64,000 nt of DNA, from assembly GCA_023101725.1 (NCBI GenBank), contig JALJCO010003983.1, positions 487,001 to 551,000 of the forward strand, given 5' to 3'. Numbering within the stretch: the stretch's first letter is position 1; every line of letters starts with the position of its first letter. Made by a program: the position numbers and the translations under genes. Under the pieces are notes generated by a model. That model was given only the letters and a program-made list of their open reading frames with translations, was not told the DNA's origin and did not search any database. Shown here in pieces: positions 50,491 to 62,430 of the stretch. This DNA comes from Atherinomorus stipes. Taxonomy: Eukaryota; Chordata; Actinopteri; Atheriniformes; Atherinidae.

Positions 50491-51027
50491 AGGCGGGGTA
50501 GGGGATCCTTGAAAAATGGTTTGAGCAAGCTACATTTCAAAAGATACACCCCCCGAAACCACACCTCCAGAGCACAGGAGCGTGTGTGCTGATGGTTTAC
50601 GAGCAAAGATAACCAATAACAACCGAGTGGATAGCTCGTTAGCCTGCTAGTAAACAGAGGAACCATGTTGTGTGTTTAGTGTTAATTTGCTTGCTTTCCA
50701 ACTTCTTCTGTGGTCTAAAACATCAACACTGCAAACGTCAACACCTCCATGACTTGATCCACATCCACATTGCAGCGGCCGGGGGGGGGGGGGGGGGGGG
50801 TGATTGATACGTAGACATATAGTATGATTCAATCAATAAGCATGGGGCGTTCAAAACAACTGGATTGTTTGTTTTTTTTTCAGTCCTGTACGTTCCACAG
50901 CCACAGGTGACAAAATGTTTTAATTTTTGTGTCAGAGCATTTGATTAATTGTCTGCAATTGGGGTGTGAAGGAGATTTTAAGCAATGCAGTAAAAAATGC
51001 TCCTGGAAAACATCATCCACTCTGCCT
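50491..51027. mobile_element. TTAA-flanked non-autonomous DNA element (537 bp)
   Basis: TTAA at 50487-50490 and 51028-51031 flank ends AGGCGGGGTAGGGGATCC and (right, complemented) AGGCAGAGTGGATGATG. TTAA duplication fits piggyBac or Kolobok superfamilies. No transposase, so non-autonomous. It holds a 20-G run at 50781-50800. A diverged copy of its left part lies at 23327-23530 in the same orientation. Confidence 0.75.
50781..50800. repeat. Poly-G homopolymer (20)
   Basis: Uninterrupted G run within the TTAA element. Confidence 0.95.
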
Positions 51028-51592
51028 TTAAAAAATTTGAGGAAACTGGTTGCCCTAAAAATTTTAAGTAATGCATGGAAAAAACTTGAGTGTATTTCAC
51101 TTCAACTTTTAAGTTCAGCGAAGTGGGAAAAATACGATTTCATTAATGGGAGTGACTAAGTTGAATGAACTAGAATGGTTTCAGTTTACAGAACTTCTTT
51201 TGAACATGATAAATCTGACAGAGTTGTAAGTGAATGAAGTTGTAGAGGAACCTGTAGGTGGTGAATTTTATATTTTTATTTAGATGAGATGCTTCACACA
51301 AACTACTTTTTAAAATTTGTGTTAACATTTTACTTAAAGTAATTGATAAAAACAAAACAATACATACAACCAGTGGGTTTTAGCTGAATCTAATGTCAGA
51401 CCACGGATGTTTCTGTCATGGTACAGCAGCTGCTGGATAGTAGGCATTATATGTAGGAATAAAGAAACAAGTTAAGAGCAGTCACATGACACTACCAACA
51501 TTGTTTATGAATCCCTTATTTGTGAATTATCTCTAATATGTTGTCAAAATAAGTGAACTGCATTGTGGGAAAACCTGCTCCCTCATATCATT
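51028..51592. other. Unannotated AT-rich sequence
   Basis: No gene or repeat is recognised. Confidence 0.5.
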
Positions 51593-52732
51593 AATAGGGG
51601 ATTATCACGCTTACCGGAAGTTCCCGGATTTTGACACTTCCTCTTCCGGGCCATGTTAACGACAGCCATTCCTGCTCTGTTATAATGTTTAAATCGGATA
51701 AACTCCAAACATACTCAAGTTTTCATTCTAGACTGAAATGATACTAAGGAAGAAGTGGATCAAAGCGATCGATTCGCCGCGGTGAAGGGCCGAACTTGAT
51801 AATAAAACACACGTTTGTTTGTCGCCGGTGGGGCACAACACCGGCACTTCACAGCATGCTAGCATTAGCCAGCTAGCGTTTACTGACGTGCTTAACATTG
51901 TGCGTCTTAAAACACACAAACATCTGAAAATCGGGTCTGTACCTCCCCGTTTCCAGTGGAACAACTGGGGACTGCCAAGAAAGGAGACGCTTTCAGATGA
52001 TTGTGTGTTTTCAGCCGCACAAAGTTAGGCACGTCATCGAGCTGGCTAATGCTAACCTGCTAACACGACTGCGCAGTCTGCCGGCCACAAACAAACGTGT
52101 GTCGTTTTATTATAAAGTTCGGTCCTTCTCCGCGGCGAATCGGTCGTTTTGATCCACTTCTTCCTTAGCATCACTTCAGTCTGGAATGAAAACTTGGCAT
52201 TGGCGTTTATCCGATTTACAAAGTTTAACAGAGTAGTAGCTGGCGGACTACTGTTAGCAGGTTAGCATTAGCCAGCTTGATGACGTGCCTAACTTTGTGC
52301 GGCTGAAAACACACAAGCATCTGAAAACGTCTCCTTTCTTGGCAGTCCCCAGTTGTTCCACTGGAAACGGGGAGGTACAGACCCGATTTTCAGATGTTTG
52401 TGTGTTTTAAGACGCACAATGTTAAGCACGTCAGTAAATGCTAGCTGGCTAATGCTAGCATGCTGTGAAGTGCCGGTGTTGTGCCCCACCAGCGACAAAC
52501 AAACGTGTGTTTTATTATAAAGTTCGGCCCTTCTCCGCGGCGAATCGATCGCTTTGATCCACTTCTTCCTTAGTATCACTTCAGTCCGGAATCCGTGAAA
52601 ATTTCAGCTAGGGTTGGCTTTTATTCACGTTATCTACGAAGTAAAGCAGGGACATTGAACTGGACCGGAAGTGGGCCGTCTAACTGTTTAAAACCGGAAG
52701 TTCGGAACACGGAAGCGTGATAATCCCCTATT
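51593..52732. mobile_element. Complex fold-back element (1,140 bp) with nested inverted repeats
   Basis: The termini are exact inverted repeats (AATAGGGGATTATCACGCTT, complement at 52713-52732). Inside, module A occurs three times: A1 51691-51828 (+), A2 52081-52217 (inverted), A3 52488-52592 (inverted). Module B occurs twice: B1 51829-52062 (+) and B2 52256-52487 (inverted, nearly identical to B1). B is itself an imperfect inverted repeat (51858-51930 against 51992-52056). The two look-alike frames at 51819-52028 (+) and 52289-52579 (-) are the same B sequence read in both copies and show no known domain. A TA duplication just inside AA/TT flanks is possible, which would suit a Tc1/mariner-type mobiliser. 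No transposase. Confidence 0.92.
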
Positions 52733-53176
52733 TCACTAGAGTGAAGTTAAAATAGCTATTTCATTTAACTTAAAAGTTGAAGTGAAACACAGATTAGTAT
52801 TACTAAAAAACTAAGTTAAAATTAAGTTATATCTACTAAATATATTCTATTAAAACCAATGTTACATTTTGCATAGTCATGACCAAAAAATTTGTGTCCA
52901 TCAAACTTCAAATTATTCACAAACTTAACTTTTGCTATAAATTAGTAGAGTGCACTCATTATTTCTTAGTAATGACCTCAAACTTATTTATTTTAGTAAA
53001 TTTTTATCAAATAGTTTAAGTAAATCTACAATCCAGGCAAAGAGTGAGCAGTATATGTCCATTCATACCAATCTGAAAGTCTAAGAAGCATCCCTCCATA
53101 AAGAGAAACCCTTAATTCGGGGCCAGGGTTCAACCCAGTCTAAGACCTGGCTTTAAAAATACTGTTCAGTATATTT

Positions 53177-53208
53177 GTAAATTCATGTAACAGTTTACAT
53201 GAATTTAC
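53177..53208. repeat. Perfect 14-bp-arm hairpin
   Basis: GTAAATTCATGTAA, loop CAGT, TTACATGAATTTAC. Confidence 0.95.
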
Positions 53209-53474
53209 TCTCCTGTAGCAGAGTAAATATTATATCAGACTTGAGAGTAAACTTTTTTTTAAATGATCCCTGCATTTGGAAAGGGAAAAAAACCCAAACC
53301 AAAACAAACAAACACAAAAACAACTGCCAGTGGCTTATTTATTTAGCTTTTAAAATATTCATTTTCATGATTCAGTGTTAAAACCAAAATTGCAACTGAG
53401 AAAAACACCAGATGTGAGAATGAATCCTCGATTTTAAATAACAAACTAACAAATATCCTAAATGAAGGTCATGC

Positions 53475-53494
53475 TACAGTATATGTATACTGTA
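53475..53494. repeat. Perfect 9-bp-arm hairpin
   Basis: TACAGTATA, TG, TATACTGTA; the arm repeats the ACAGTATA word seen inside the window's (TA)n arrays. Confidence 0.85.
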
Positions 53495-53682
53495 TACTGT
53501 AAACTATTATGGGAAGGTCAAGCTATCTGTGGATAGAGCTTTGCTTAGAAAGATAAAGTTTAATTATTTTTGATTTATGCTGCTTCACAAAGCAGCTTTG
53601 GTTGCAAATTCTGAAGAAAAACAATGCCTTGTTGATCTGCTAAATTAAGGAAAGGTTTTCAGGCATAAAATGAATGTAAGAA

Positions 53683-53707
53683 GTGTGTATATATATATAA
53701 GTGTGTG

Positions 53708-53765
<58 letters not shown>

Positions 53766-53778
53766 TACATAATGTGTG
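53683..53778. repeat. (TG/CA/TA)n compound microsatellite, left of LTR
   Basis: TGTATA, CACACA and TATATA blocks running up to the LTR start. Confidence 0.95.
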
Positions 53779-54320
53779 TGTAAGAGGTGGTTCTTTACCG
53801 ATACCGGTGACTGTGAGAAGAGGGGGAAGAAAGAGACAGGCCAACGCCAGCAGGTAGTGGTTAAAACAAATAAAAGCTTTATTAAAAAAATAAAATAAAT
53901 AAAACTCCTAAACAAAAAAAGTAATAAAATAACCTAAAAGTCCAGATAAAAGTATTTTTAAAAAAGGATAAAAAGGGCTAAAAGGGCTAAAAGGCTTGCG
54001 GTGGTCGGCTTCTCTCTCGGCTTCTTCGGCTCCGTCCGGGGTCTGTAGCCGCTGCTCCTCCCGGTGGCCGCGCTCCTGGCCGTAGGCTCCCCGGGATGCC
54101 ACAGCTGCTCACTGGCCCGGGCAGTCGCTCCCCCTGCATCCAATTAAGCCAGGGGAGGAGTCCTTCTCCCCAGGTGCTGCCAATCAGTTCATTAAGCTCC
54201 CACTAGCTTGGGAATAAAAACAAGGTTAAAACCACACAAAAACCATAAAAAGCATGCTAAAAACCAAGCTAGTGGGCAGAGTCCAGTCTCTGGCAGCACC
54301 CGGTTGTTCACCCTGTGACA
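53779..54320 (-). mobile_element. Solo LTR of an LTR retrotransposon
   Basis: On the minus strand it begins TGTCACAGGGTGAACAACC and ends CCACCTCTTACA, giving the TG...CA ends of an LTR. An AATAAA polyadenylation signal lies near its 3' end (complement of 53877-53883), as expected for the R region. The GC-rich middle (54000-54140) is followed by an ATTGG box. There is no second LTR, primer-binding site or internal domain next to it, so recombination between LTRs probably left a solo copy. The flanks are dinucleotide repeats, which blurs the target duplication. Superfamily not determined. The minus-strand frames across it are not genes. Confidence 0.75.
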
Positions 54321-55519
<1,199 letters not shown>

Positions 55520-55705
55520 TGTCATGGTTGTATTACATCACAGGATGTGCGATTGGTTAATAGAAGGACCCCTCCCGCCAAGCAGAGGCTGGCTAATGCG
55601 CACTGGTAACTGTTGTTGTATGACGTTGATAAAAGAGCCATTAACACAAGTCAGTGTGTTGTGATTAACGTGACATGGTGTCAAAAGTGACCGACTGAAC
55701 GCTTC
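55520..55705 (+). mobile_element. Ty3/Gypsy LTR and primer-binding site
   Basis: The sequence starts TGTCATGG and ends AACGTGACA at 55675, so TGTCA/TGACA form the LTR ends. GATAAAAGAGCC lies near the polyadenylation position. The next bases, TGGTGTCAAAAGTG (55676-55689), look like a tRNA primer-binding site, and a gag-like start follows. The LTR (~156 bp) is shorter than usual for Gypsy elements and may have lost internal sequence. TGTATTAC at 55529 is an alternative start. Confidence 0.7.
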
Positions 55706-55830
55706 ATGGAGATGGCTAAATTTGGACCACCAGAGCAGTTCGATTTTTTCAGCAGCTGAGTGGCTGGTGTGGTGGCACTGATTCGACCAGTTCAGAGTAG
55801 CTTCAAAGCTCAACCGGGAGCCCAGCGAGG
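55706..55830 (+). pseudogene. Gypsy-type gag N-terminal remnant
   Basis: An ATG at 55706 opens a frame with FGPPEQFDF, a motif I associate with the start of fish Gypsy gag proteins, which form the particle that packages element RNA. A stop (TGA) follows within 20 codons, and the Trp/Arg-rich continuation appears only after a frame change. The copy is cut off near 55830, where an unrelated GGGGCAA-rich sequence begins. No protease, polymerase or integrase part remains, and no second LTR was found. Confidence 0.7.
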
Positions 55831-56180
55831 CCGGATATAGGCATGGGCAAGGAGGGGCAATGGCCCCCTAAATGCCATGACTGCCCCCCCCAAACATGAT
55901 GGCATGCAAAAATCCGAAATTGAAAAATTATTTCAAGGAAAATGGTCAGGAGCGTATTCTGCTCTCTCTCTCTCTCTCTCTCTCTTTCCCTTAATCAAAG
56001 TAGCTACTGATTGGTAGCTATGGGAGATACATAGGAAGGGTGTGTTCAGTCCGGGCCAGTTCCTTCACTTTCCACTGGTCAACCTGAGCTCCGCGCCTCA
56101 CTCACAGTCACAGTCCAGCACACAGACATGCTGCCGTTAGCTCAGCCACTGTTTTGAGATTTCTTCCGCCCTCTGTCACA
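55831..56180. mobile_element. hAT-like element start (candidate)
   Basis: GGGCAAGGAGGGGCAATGGC and CTGCCCCCCCCAAAC form a GGGGCAA/TTGCCCC-like beginning of the kind seen in fish hAT elements. A (CT)n tract lies at 55964-55985. No transposase domain is recognisable. Confidence 0.35.
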
Positions 56181-57039
56181 AAATTATTTGGTTACTCTTT
56201 CTCTCAAGGTGTTCTCGTTCTCTCTATGCCTCTCTTATCGCTCTCTCTTTTGTAATTTGAACAGTCGAGTCACTATGCGCAGATTTTTGGTTGCTAAAGC
56301 TAAAGCTAGCACAGCGAAGCTGCCGGTAGCAGAACTGCGGCAGCGATCATTACTGCTCCTCCATAGTGACTCGCCACAAATTCTAACCATTCTAATGTGA
56401 GAGCTCTTTCTCCTCTTTGTCTAATGTTTTTCCCCCTTCCACCGCACAAGGTTACATGTGAGAAAAATCAAGTTACTATGGCTCACAAGAAGGCTATAAC
56501 AACAGGAGTGAATATGGACGCATTTGTCAGGACTTTAACACAGAAAAGCAGACGACTGATGTTATAATGACTGATAAGAGCCATGCTGTGTAAAGAACTA
56601 AAGAAATAAAAATGACAAAAAGTACACAAAAAGATAGAAATAAAAAGGACAGATAGATAGATAGATTTAAAAAGTAAAAAAAAATTACACGCACACACAA
56701 AAAGATAAATGCAGCCTCAACAGGACACAACAGACCTCGATATGGACGCATTTGTTAGGACTTCTGCATGCAGATGGCTGATCTTATAATAATACATAGA
56801 TCGATCGAGCGAGCCTCATTAGACACAAGCCAGTGTCGTTTTTGTGCTGGTCCCAAGCTGTTGTCTGACATTAATAAAAGCTCCTAAAAGGTATCAGCAA
56901 TACTGGTAAACAATACCTATGATGTTATAGAAAAAAAATACAGCTCTTTAGTATGCACCTTAGATACTTTGAGGATTAGCTGCATTTTACTGTAAATACC
57001 ACTTTGTACCTGTAGGTATGATGTGAGTGAAGTAGTGTT
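56181..57039. other. Accessory-type DNA with a direct repeat
   Basis: 56513-56572 and 56741-56797 are related direct repeats, both starting ATATGGACGCATTTGT followed by AGGACTT. A short (GATA)n lies at 56651-56666. No gene is recognised; it may be a decayed hAT body. Confidence 0.45.
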
Positions 57040-57777
57040 TTAAAGGTGTTATACCTGATTTTGTGCATTTTTGAACCATGAGCGAGGTGAACAGTTTAGT
57101 TTTAACTGGAAGCCCCGCCCCAACGGTTTCTCTGTGAGAAACACTCCTACTCTCCCCTATTCTCTTGTCCCACTTGACGTGCATGAAATATCACAAGGGG
57201 CACAGAGGAGGACACAGTCAAATCAGCCGATGTAGTGTCAGCAGCTGAGGGCATACAGTATAAAATTCTATTTAGGAGAAAGTGATTGAAAAGATACCTG
57301 TCAAGGAAGACTACGGCCAGTTTTCAGTCCACATTTAGTCCGAGGCTGTCCAGCTGTTCTCTACCTTCAGTACAATTCATCAAGATTTACACAAACGTCT
57401 ATTCCTTCTATGGTCTTGCTCGTGTTTCAAGTTTCTCTTATCAGTTTTGATCCTTTCAGGCTGTTTTGTTTTATAAACAGTGACAGCCACTGGAGGGCTG
57501 CCCCATGTTAGGAAATGCTGTTTAGTGGCTGACTGGAAACCGCAAGTTCTATAGAATGAACCCCATTGGCAGAGAAAAGCGTCACAACAGCATTAGAAGC
57601 CTAAACTACAAAGGCTTGGAGTCATATGTGCAATCAATGAGTCAAGTGTTTTTATAAAATTACTTCTTTTACCACATAATATACCTCATGATTCTCATTT
57701 GCTCTTACGTGCACTGTGAGCTATAAGGTCTTATATAGACAGCTGTTACCTTTCCTAATCAAGTCAAATCAGTTTCA
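57040..57777. other. Probable DNA-element sequence starting at TTAA
   Basis: TTAA (57040-57043) precedes AGGTGTTATACCTGATTTTG, matching the TTAA plus AG pattern of other elements in the window. A matching right end was not found. The rest (57100-57620) is moderately GC-rich and unrecognised. Confidence 0.3.
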
Positions 57778-58290
57778 TTAACTCATTGACTGCCAGACCT
57801 TTTCCGAGCAGAGCGCTCCTGGGTTTTTAAGCATTTTTACTAATTTTTGGAGATCCATAGAATATTGTGTACTATGCCTATGCAAACACTGAATGTACCA
57901 AAGGAAAGCTTAGACTCTCTTCTTTTATAAAAAAAAAAAACAAAAAAAAAAAACATTTGTTTTTAGCTTTTTCCATTCTTTAGTAATCTGCAGTAGAACA
58001 TGGGTTTGTTGCAGTGAACATGCCTGCTTCTGACCAAAATCTGAGAAAACGAGCTTTAAATGCTGCAGTTTGCTTCAAGTGGAAAAGTGTCTTTGATGCT
58101 AATATTTTTTTACTTTAGTGACACCCAGCGCTCCTTGTGTTTTTCCTTCTCCTATTATAGCCACAGAGCTGCTGTCTCAGCCATAACTTGTGCTCTTCAA
58201 AAACATCTCTTGTCTTTCCTCATGCACCTGTGCGCCCCCGTTTTACCTCCCACACCCACAGAAAAAACAGCCCTTAAACATTAGCACATT
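57778..58290. mobile_element. piggyBac-like non-autonomous repeat (candidate)
   Basis: TTAA (57778-57781) precedes CTCATTGACTGCCAGACC. The body contains GAGCAGAGCGCTCCTGGG, TGACACCCAGCGCTCC and CAAGTGGAAAAGTGTCTTTG. I recognise this combination as a frequent fish repeat. TTAA next to a CYCATTGACTGCCA terminus suggests piggyBac. The right terminus is not visible, and an A-rich patch at 57929-57955 interrupts it. Confidence 0.5.
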
Positions 58291-59003
58291 GGAACCATCA
58301 CAGTATTAATGCACACTAAGCAAGACGCTGTTTTTTTTTTTGGTTGTTGTCTCAGGGTTTTCAGTTGTTAATTTAATGTGACATTGGCAATTTGAGTAAA
58401 TTTAAGTAGATTTGCCTACTTTTAAAAGTGAGATTCTTTTTTAATATAGGCTAGACCTATTCATTATAGCCTTATTCTTTTGTCATATGGATTATGGATT
58501 AGATTTATATCACACTTTTCAAGGCACTCAAAGTGCTTACAGTAGGTCCATTATTTATTCACTCCTCATTCATACTTGGTGATGGTAAGCTACGTATGTA
58601 GCCACAGCTGCCCTGGGGCAGACTGACGGAAATGTATGGCCCAAGTCATATAATGGTTCTAATAAAAACATTAATTATTTATTTATTTATTTTAATTTGG
58701 GTCAGCTGGATCCATTGTGTAAAATGGCTAAACTAAGTCACACCTTGACTCTTCAATTTATTATTTGTGTGATGAAGGATTTGTTATATTTAAAATATTT
58801 ATTCCTTATTTGTACATTATTCTTCTTTTTTTATATGATTTTTATGTCATCTTATTGAATACATTTTTTCCACATTTATGTGGCATTTATGTACTGATTT
58901 TTTTCATTTTTTAGTTCTGATAACTTATACTTGGCGCTCGGAGGGTGTCTCGCCCAGGGAGTAATTCAATGTAGAACCGCCACTGAGAAATAAAATGAAC
59001 TTT
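58291..59003. other. Unannotated sequence including a common repeat
   Basis: Apart from the repeat at 58490-58641 and a GCTCGGAGGGTGTCTCGCCC patch (58937-58956) that looks like a DNA-element piece, nothing is recognised. Confidence 0.4.
58490..58641. repeat. Common teleost repeat (TTTTCAAGGCACTCAAAGTGC type)
   Basis: CACACTTTTCAAGGCACTC, AAAGTGCTTACAG, TCCTCATTCATACTTGGTGA, CAGCTGCCCTGGGGCAGACT and GACGGAA occur in the order of a widespread fish interspersed repeat. Confidence 0.7.
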
Positions 59004-59082
59004 TTTGATTTTGGCAAATGGCTGCAATGAAACGAAATGCGAAAAGTTTAAAGGGGTCTGAATACTTTCCGTAGCCACTGTA
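59004..59082. mobile_element. Tc1-like transposon terminus (truncated)
   Basis: GGCAAATGGCTGCAATGAAA, then AAAGGGGTCTGAATACTTTC and CGTAGCCACTGTA. This is the end of a fish Tc1-type element ending in a CACTGTA inverted repeat. The opposite terminus and the transposase are absent. Confidence 0.8.
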
Positions 59083-61702
59083 CCATGTAGAAAGCATTTT
59101 TCTTAGAGAAACTAGAATAAAATCAGGTACAGTGCCTTAAATTGCCCTGGAGTCAACAGAATAATGACAGGAAACAAGAGCAAAAACAGACAACAGACTA
59201 CTGGCAAACAGATCATAGAGATGAGTAGAAGTTAATGAAAAGTAATCATTCTAACGGTGGCAAATGTTCTCAGATAAGGAACATTACCTTGGTCACTAAT
59301 CCCTCCCACAATAAAACTACAAAATAAGCAGCAAGAATTAAAAGGGAAAAGTAGCCACAGCATTTTTAAATAATAGTTTCACTTTCTTATTTTTCTTTTT
59401 TTTTGCATTTTTTTGGACTGTAATGAACTGATATTTACTGCAGAAATTGCAACTTTTCTCCTGAACTGAACTTTCCTTCAGTGTTTATATGTTTGTGCTA
59501 AGAACTGAGCTAATTATATGAACTACTACTTCTGTTTTAATTGGCTTTTTTTCTTGTCATTACAAATGACTTTTGACCTCACAGTGAAAAAAACCCCCAA
59601 ACAATGCAAACTTGTATGTGTGCATACAGTTTACAGTATGTAAACAAACATTCATTATAACATATTTACAAACTGTAAATTAAAAACATAAATAAAAGTC
59701 ATAACTATATAAAGTACAGTATACCTCACAGGATAAAACTATGCCCTCTTGCTGATCATTTGATATCAAAGCTACAAGATCCTCCTTTAAAAAGGGCAAT
59801 TTATACAGGTTTGAATCACTGGAGTGAGCTCTGTTTTCATCTCCCATAGTGTGAGGTAGGCTATAACAACTCCCTCTTATGCAGTGAAACTGAGAACTGG
59901 GATCACTCAAATGTAGTACATGCATCATTATGTACTTCAAACACAACATTTGATTATTCAGTGGAAAATGTGATGGTGTTAGTGAAAAGCTGAAATAACT
60001 GCTTTAGTAATTAAATGACAAATTGAAAGAGATGATCCAGTTCCTCATATCTCATTCAAACATCAGCATTTAGAACAAATACAAACCATTCTAGAAGTGA
60101 AAAAAAGTGAAGCCTGCATTCAAAGAGGCAGTGACAGGCATTAAAGTAACTGAAATCATTACACATTCATGATACTTGTCAACCACTAAAATAGTTCAAA
60201 TAGCCGGCTTTGATTTTGGATTCTGTGTAAACTACCAGTCAATAGTGTCAGTTTTCCTTACACAATGGATCTGACCCCTGTGATCGTCATACCAATGGAT
60301 CTCTCTCCTTTAGATACTGCAGTTCTACAAAACCCTTTGACCTTGAAAGCTTATTACCGTATTATTTCATCCTTTGAGAACTGTTTAATACTCTAGAGCA
60401 TGTCACAGGGCAGAATCAGTCTTATCAAATTCTAGAGCATTATGACTAATAGCTACTTTGATCTACTGAAGAAGAAGAAAAAATATAGAATCAAAACATC
60501 AAGTTATATTCATTAGTCCTTGGAGCACACTGTAATTGCTTTATAGATACATTAGAGGCAGCATTTCAGGTCCTAGTGATGAAGTCAGGAGCTGCACGAG
60601 GCATAATTGAGTGGCTGAAATAGTGTTGTTATGTCTATGTCTCTAAAATTACTTCATCTTTAACAACACATCCATTTCCATGATGTCAGATCACATTAAA
60701 GTCAGAACAAATGTAAATGTGACCTAATCCATATTTTGAAGGCCTTTGTTTCTAAGTATAGTGTAAAATTCATGTTTGGAGGAGAAAAATGCCTTCCAAG
60801 GAAATGGTGCTTGAGTGCCTGGAAAACAATTTGGTTGTCTTATTCTTGGTTGTTGTGCTTACAGTATATATTCTGCTTCCAACTAGCAAAACTGTGATGG
60901 TCTTTACTTGTGTACAGAGAAAAATACAGGAAAAAAAAATCTATAAAGCATCTCAGGCAAGCAGCTTGAGAGGCAATTATATGCAAAGCTCTATTAAGTA
61001 GTGCCATGAACCCTGATATAGACCCACTTGAAGAACTCATGCTGCAGTCCGCAACAATAATGGAAAGTACGAATCAGTCCATTTTAGTACAAAAGCTCAA
61101 ATGCTTTATCAAATTAAGGTGGAAAAGATGTTTGCTTTGCAGAGCAAACGGGCATACCCCAAAAGAGTCAAATAATCCAAATTATAAATGGGAAAAAAGA
61201 AGAAAAAAAAAAAAAAAGAAAAAAAAAAAGATATCAAACACATCTCAGTCATCACATCCAAAAATGAAGAACAGGCTTGGATGCCTTGACAGTTGCGAAA
61301 ATGTTTTGAAACCGTCAGATTCCGGCAGAGTCATCATAATTTCTTGTTTGAAAAGCAAATCATGGTCATGAGGGCCAAATTTTTCTCTGGATTAAACAGT
61401 TTTCTCCATGGTATCAAATCTCCTGTAATGCTTTGAAAAGAATAAATTTGTACTTCTTGACAGCTTGTTTTCCTCCATTAAAGGTATGAGTGATTTTTCT
61501 ATTTTTGAGTAAAAAACAACAACAACAACAACAAAAACAAACAGCTACAGCACATGCTGCTGATGTATTTCAATGTGTACCTCAAGATCTGTGGTTATGA
61601 CATTTTTATGTCCACACAGACATGGGAGGGCAAAACAATACACTTGCCCGACACCTGCAAGCTTAGAACAAGCCAGAGAAACATACGCTCACCTGACATT
61701 TA
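59083..61702. other. Unannotated sequence
   Basis: No gene is supported. A-rich tracts lie at 61200-61230 and a (CAA)n patch at 61518-61540. Confidence 0.5.
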
Positions 61703-62096
61703 GATTAAGTCGTCCTCTGGCATACATCCATATAATGGCAGATGGGGTAGCCTCTCTACAAGGCATTATCTGTAGCAAAACTCCTTCATTTCACCAAAAC
61801 TTTAAGTAGAATTAACGAACAAACAAGTACTATTGTCCTGTCAGTACAGCTCTCCGTAAGTTATTAAGGGCTTTCTCTACCTTCTACAGGCTGCATGCAA
61901 CCTGGCGCACACCGCCGCAGTGCAGCTAATACAGTTTGCTATCTAGACACCAACAAACCACAATCCGCCAAACTCTGAACTCACAAAACAATAGTACTCT
62001 TTCGTTTGTTCATTCTACTTAAAGTACTGGTCAAATGAAAGAGTTTTATTGCAGACAATGCCTTATAGAGAGGCTGCCCCGTCTCTCCCATTACAG
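61703..62096. mobile_element. Fold-back element, copy 2 (truncated ends)
   Basis: The left arm (61703-61850) and right arm (61970-62096) are reverse complements and match the inner parts of the element at 40466-41110: GTACTATTGTCCTGTCAGT, AGGCATTATCTG and ATGGCAGATGGGGTAGCC with their complements. The loop differs from copy 1. Roughly 100 bp present at each outer end of copy 1 are missing, so both ends are lost or diverged. Confidence 0.85.
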
Positions 62097-62430
62097 GGCT
62101 TAAACTTCACTTCTCGAAATGGGGGGGATGGGGGTATTCACAGGGGGCCTCGCCCTCAGCACAGGTCTTACATGGTCCTACCCGTACCACAGATTGATAA
62201 TAGGTATCTGGACAATTTTATTAGTCAATCAAACCATTGGCAATCCAGGGTTGAGACCAGGAGGCAGAGTAGTAGTCTCTCTGCAGTTTCCCACCTGCCG
62301 CCCTCCCAAAACCCCATACTGACTGTGTCTGTCTCCTGAGCCCTCAGAATAAAATACAAAAACACCTGAGGTATATCACAAAAACCTCATAAAAATTCAA
62401 ACAAAAAACTTAACAAAACAGAAAAATAAA
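62097..62430. other. Unrecognised sequence preceding the LINE fragment
   Basis: GC-rich at first (GGGGGGGATGGGGG) then A-rich with AAAAC repeats. It could be further LINE sequence or another element; not recognised. Confidence 0.35.

Larger units (their letters stand above)
52733..53682. other. Unannotated AT-rich sequence with two small hairpins
   Basis: No gene is supported. Hairpins lie at 53177-53208 and 53475-53494. Confidence 0.5.

Noticed and set aside
51819..52579. Two nearly identical ~70-residue peptides on opposite strands as a conserved protein family
   Set aside because: They are the same inverted-repeat module read twice, so identity reflects DNA duplication, not protein conservation. 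No domain is visible.
53100..53150. GGGTTCAACCC as a possible tRNA TPsiC arm
   Set aside because: No matching acceptor, D or anticodon arms at tRNA spacing.
53908..54143. Charged minus-strand frames as small proteins
   Set aside because: They lie wholly inside the solo LTR, which does not normally encode protein.
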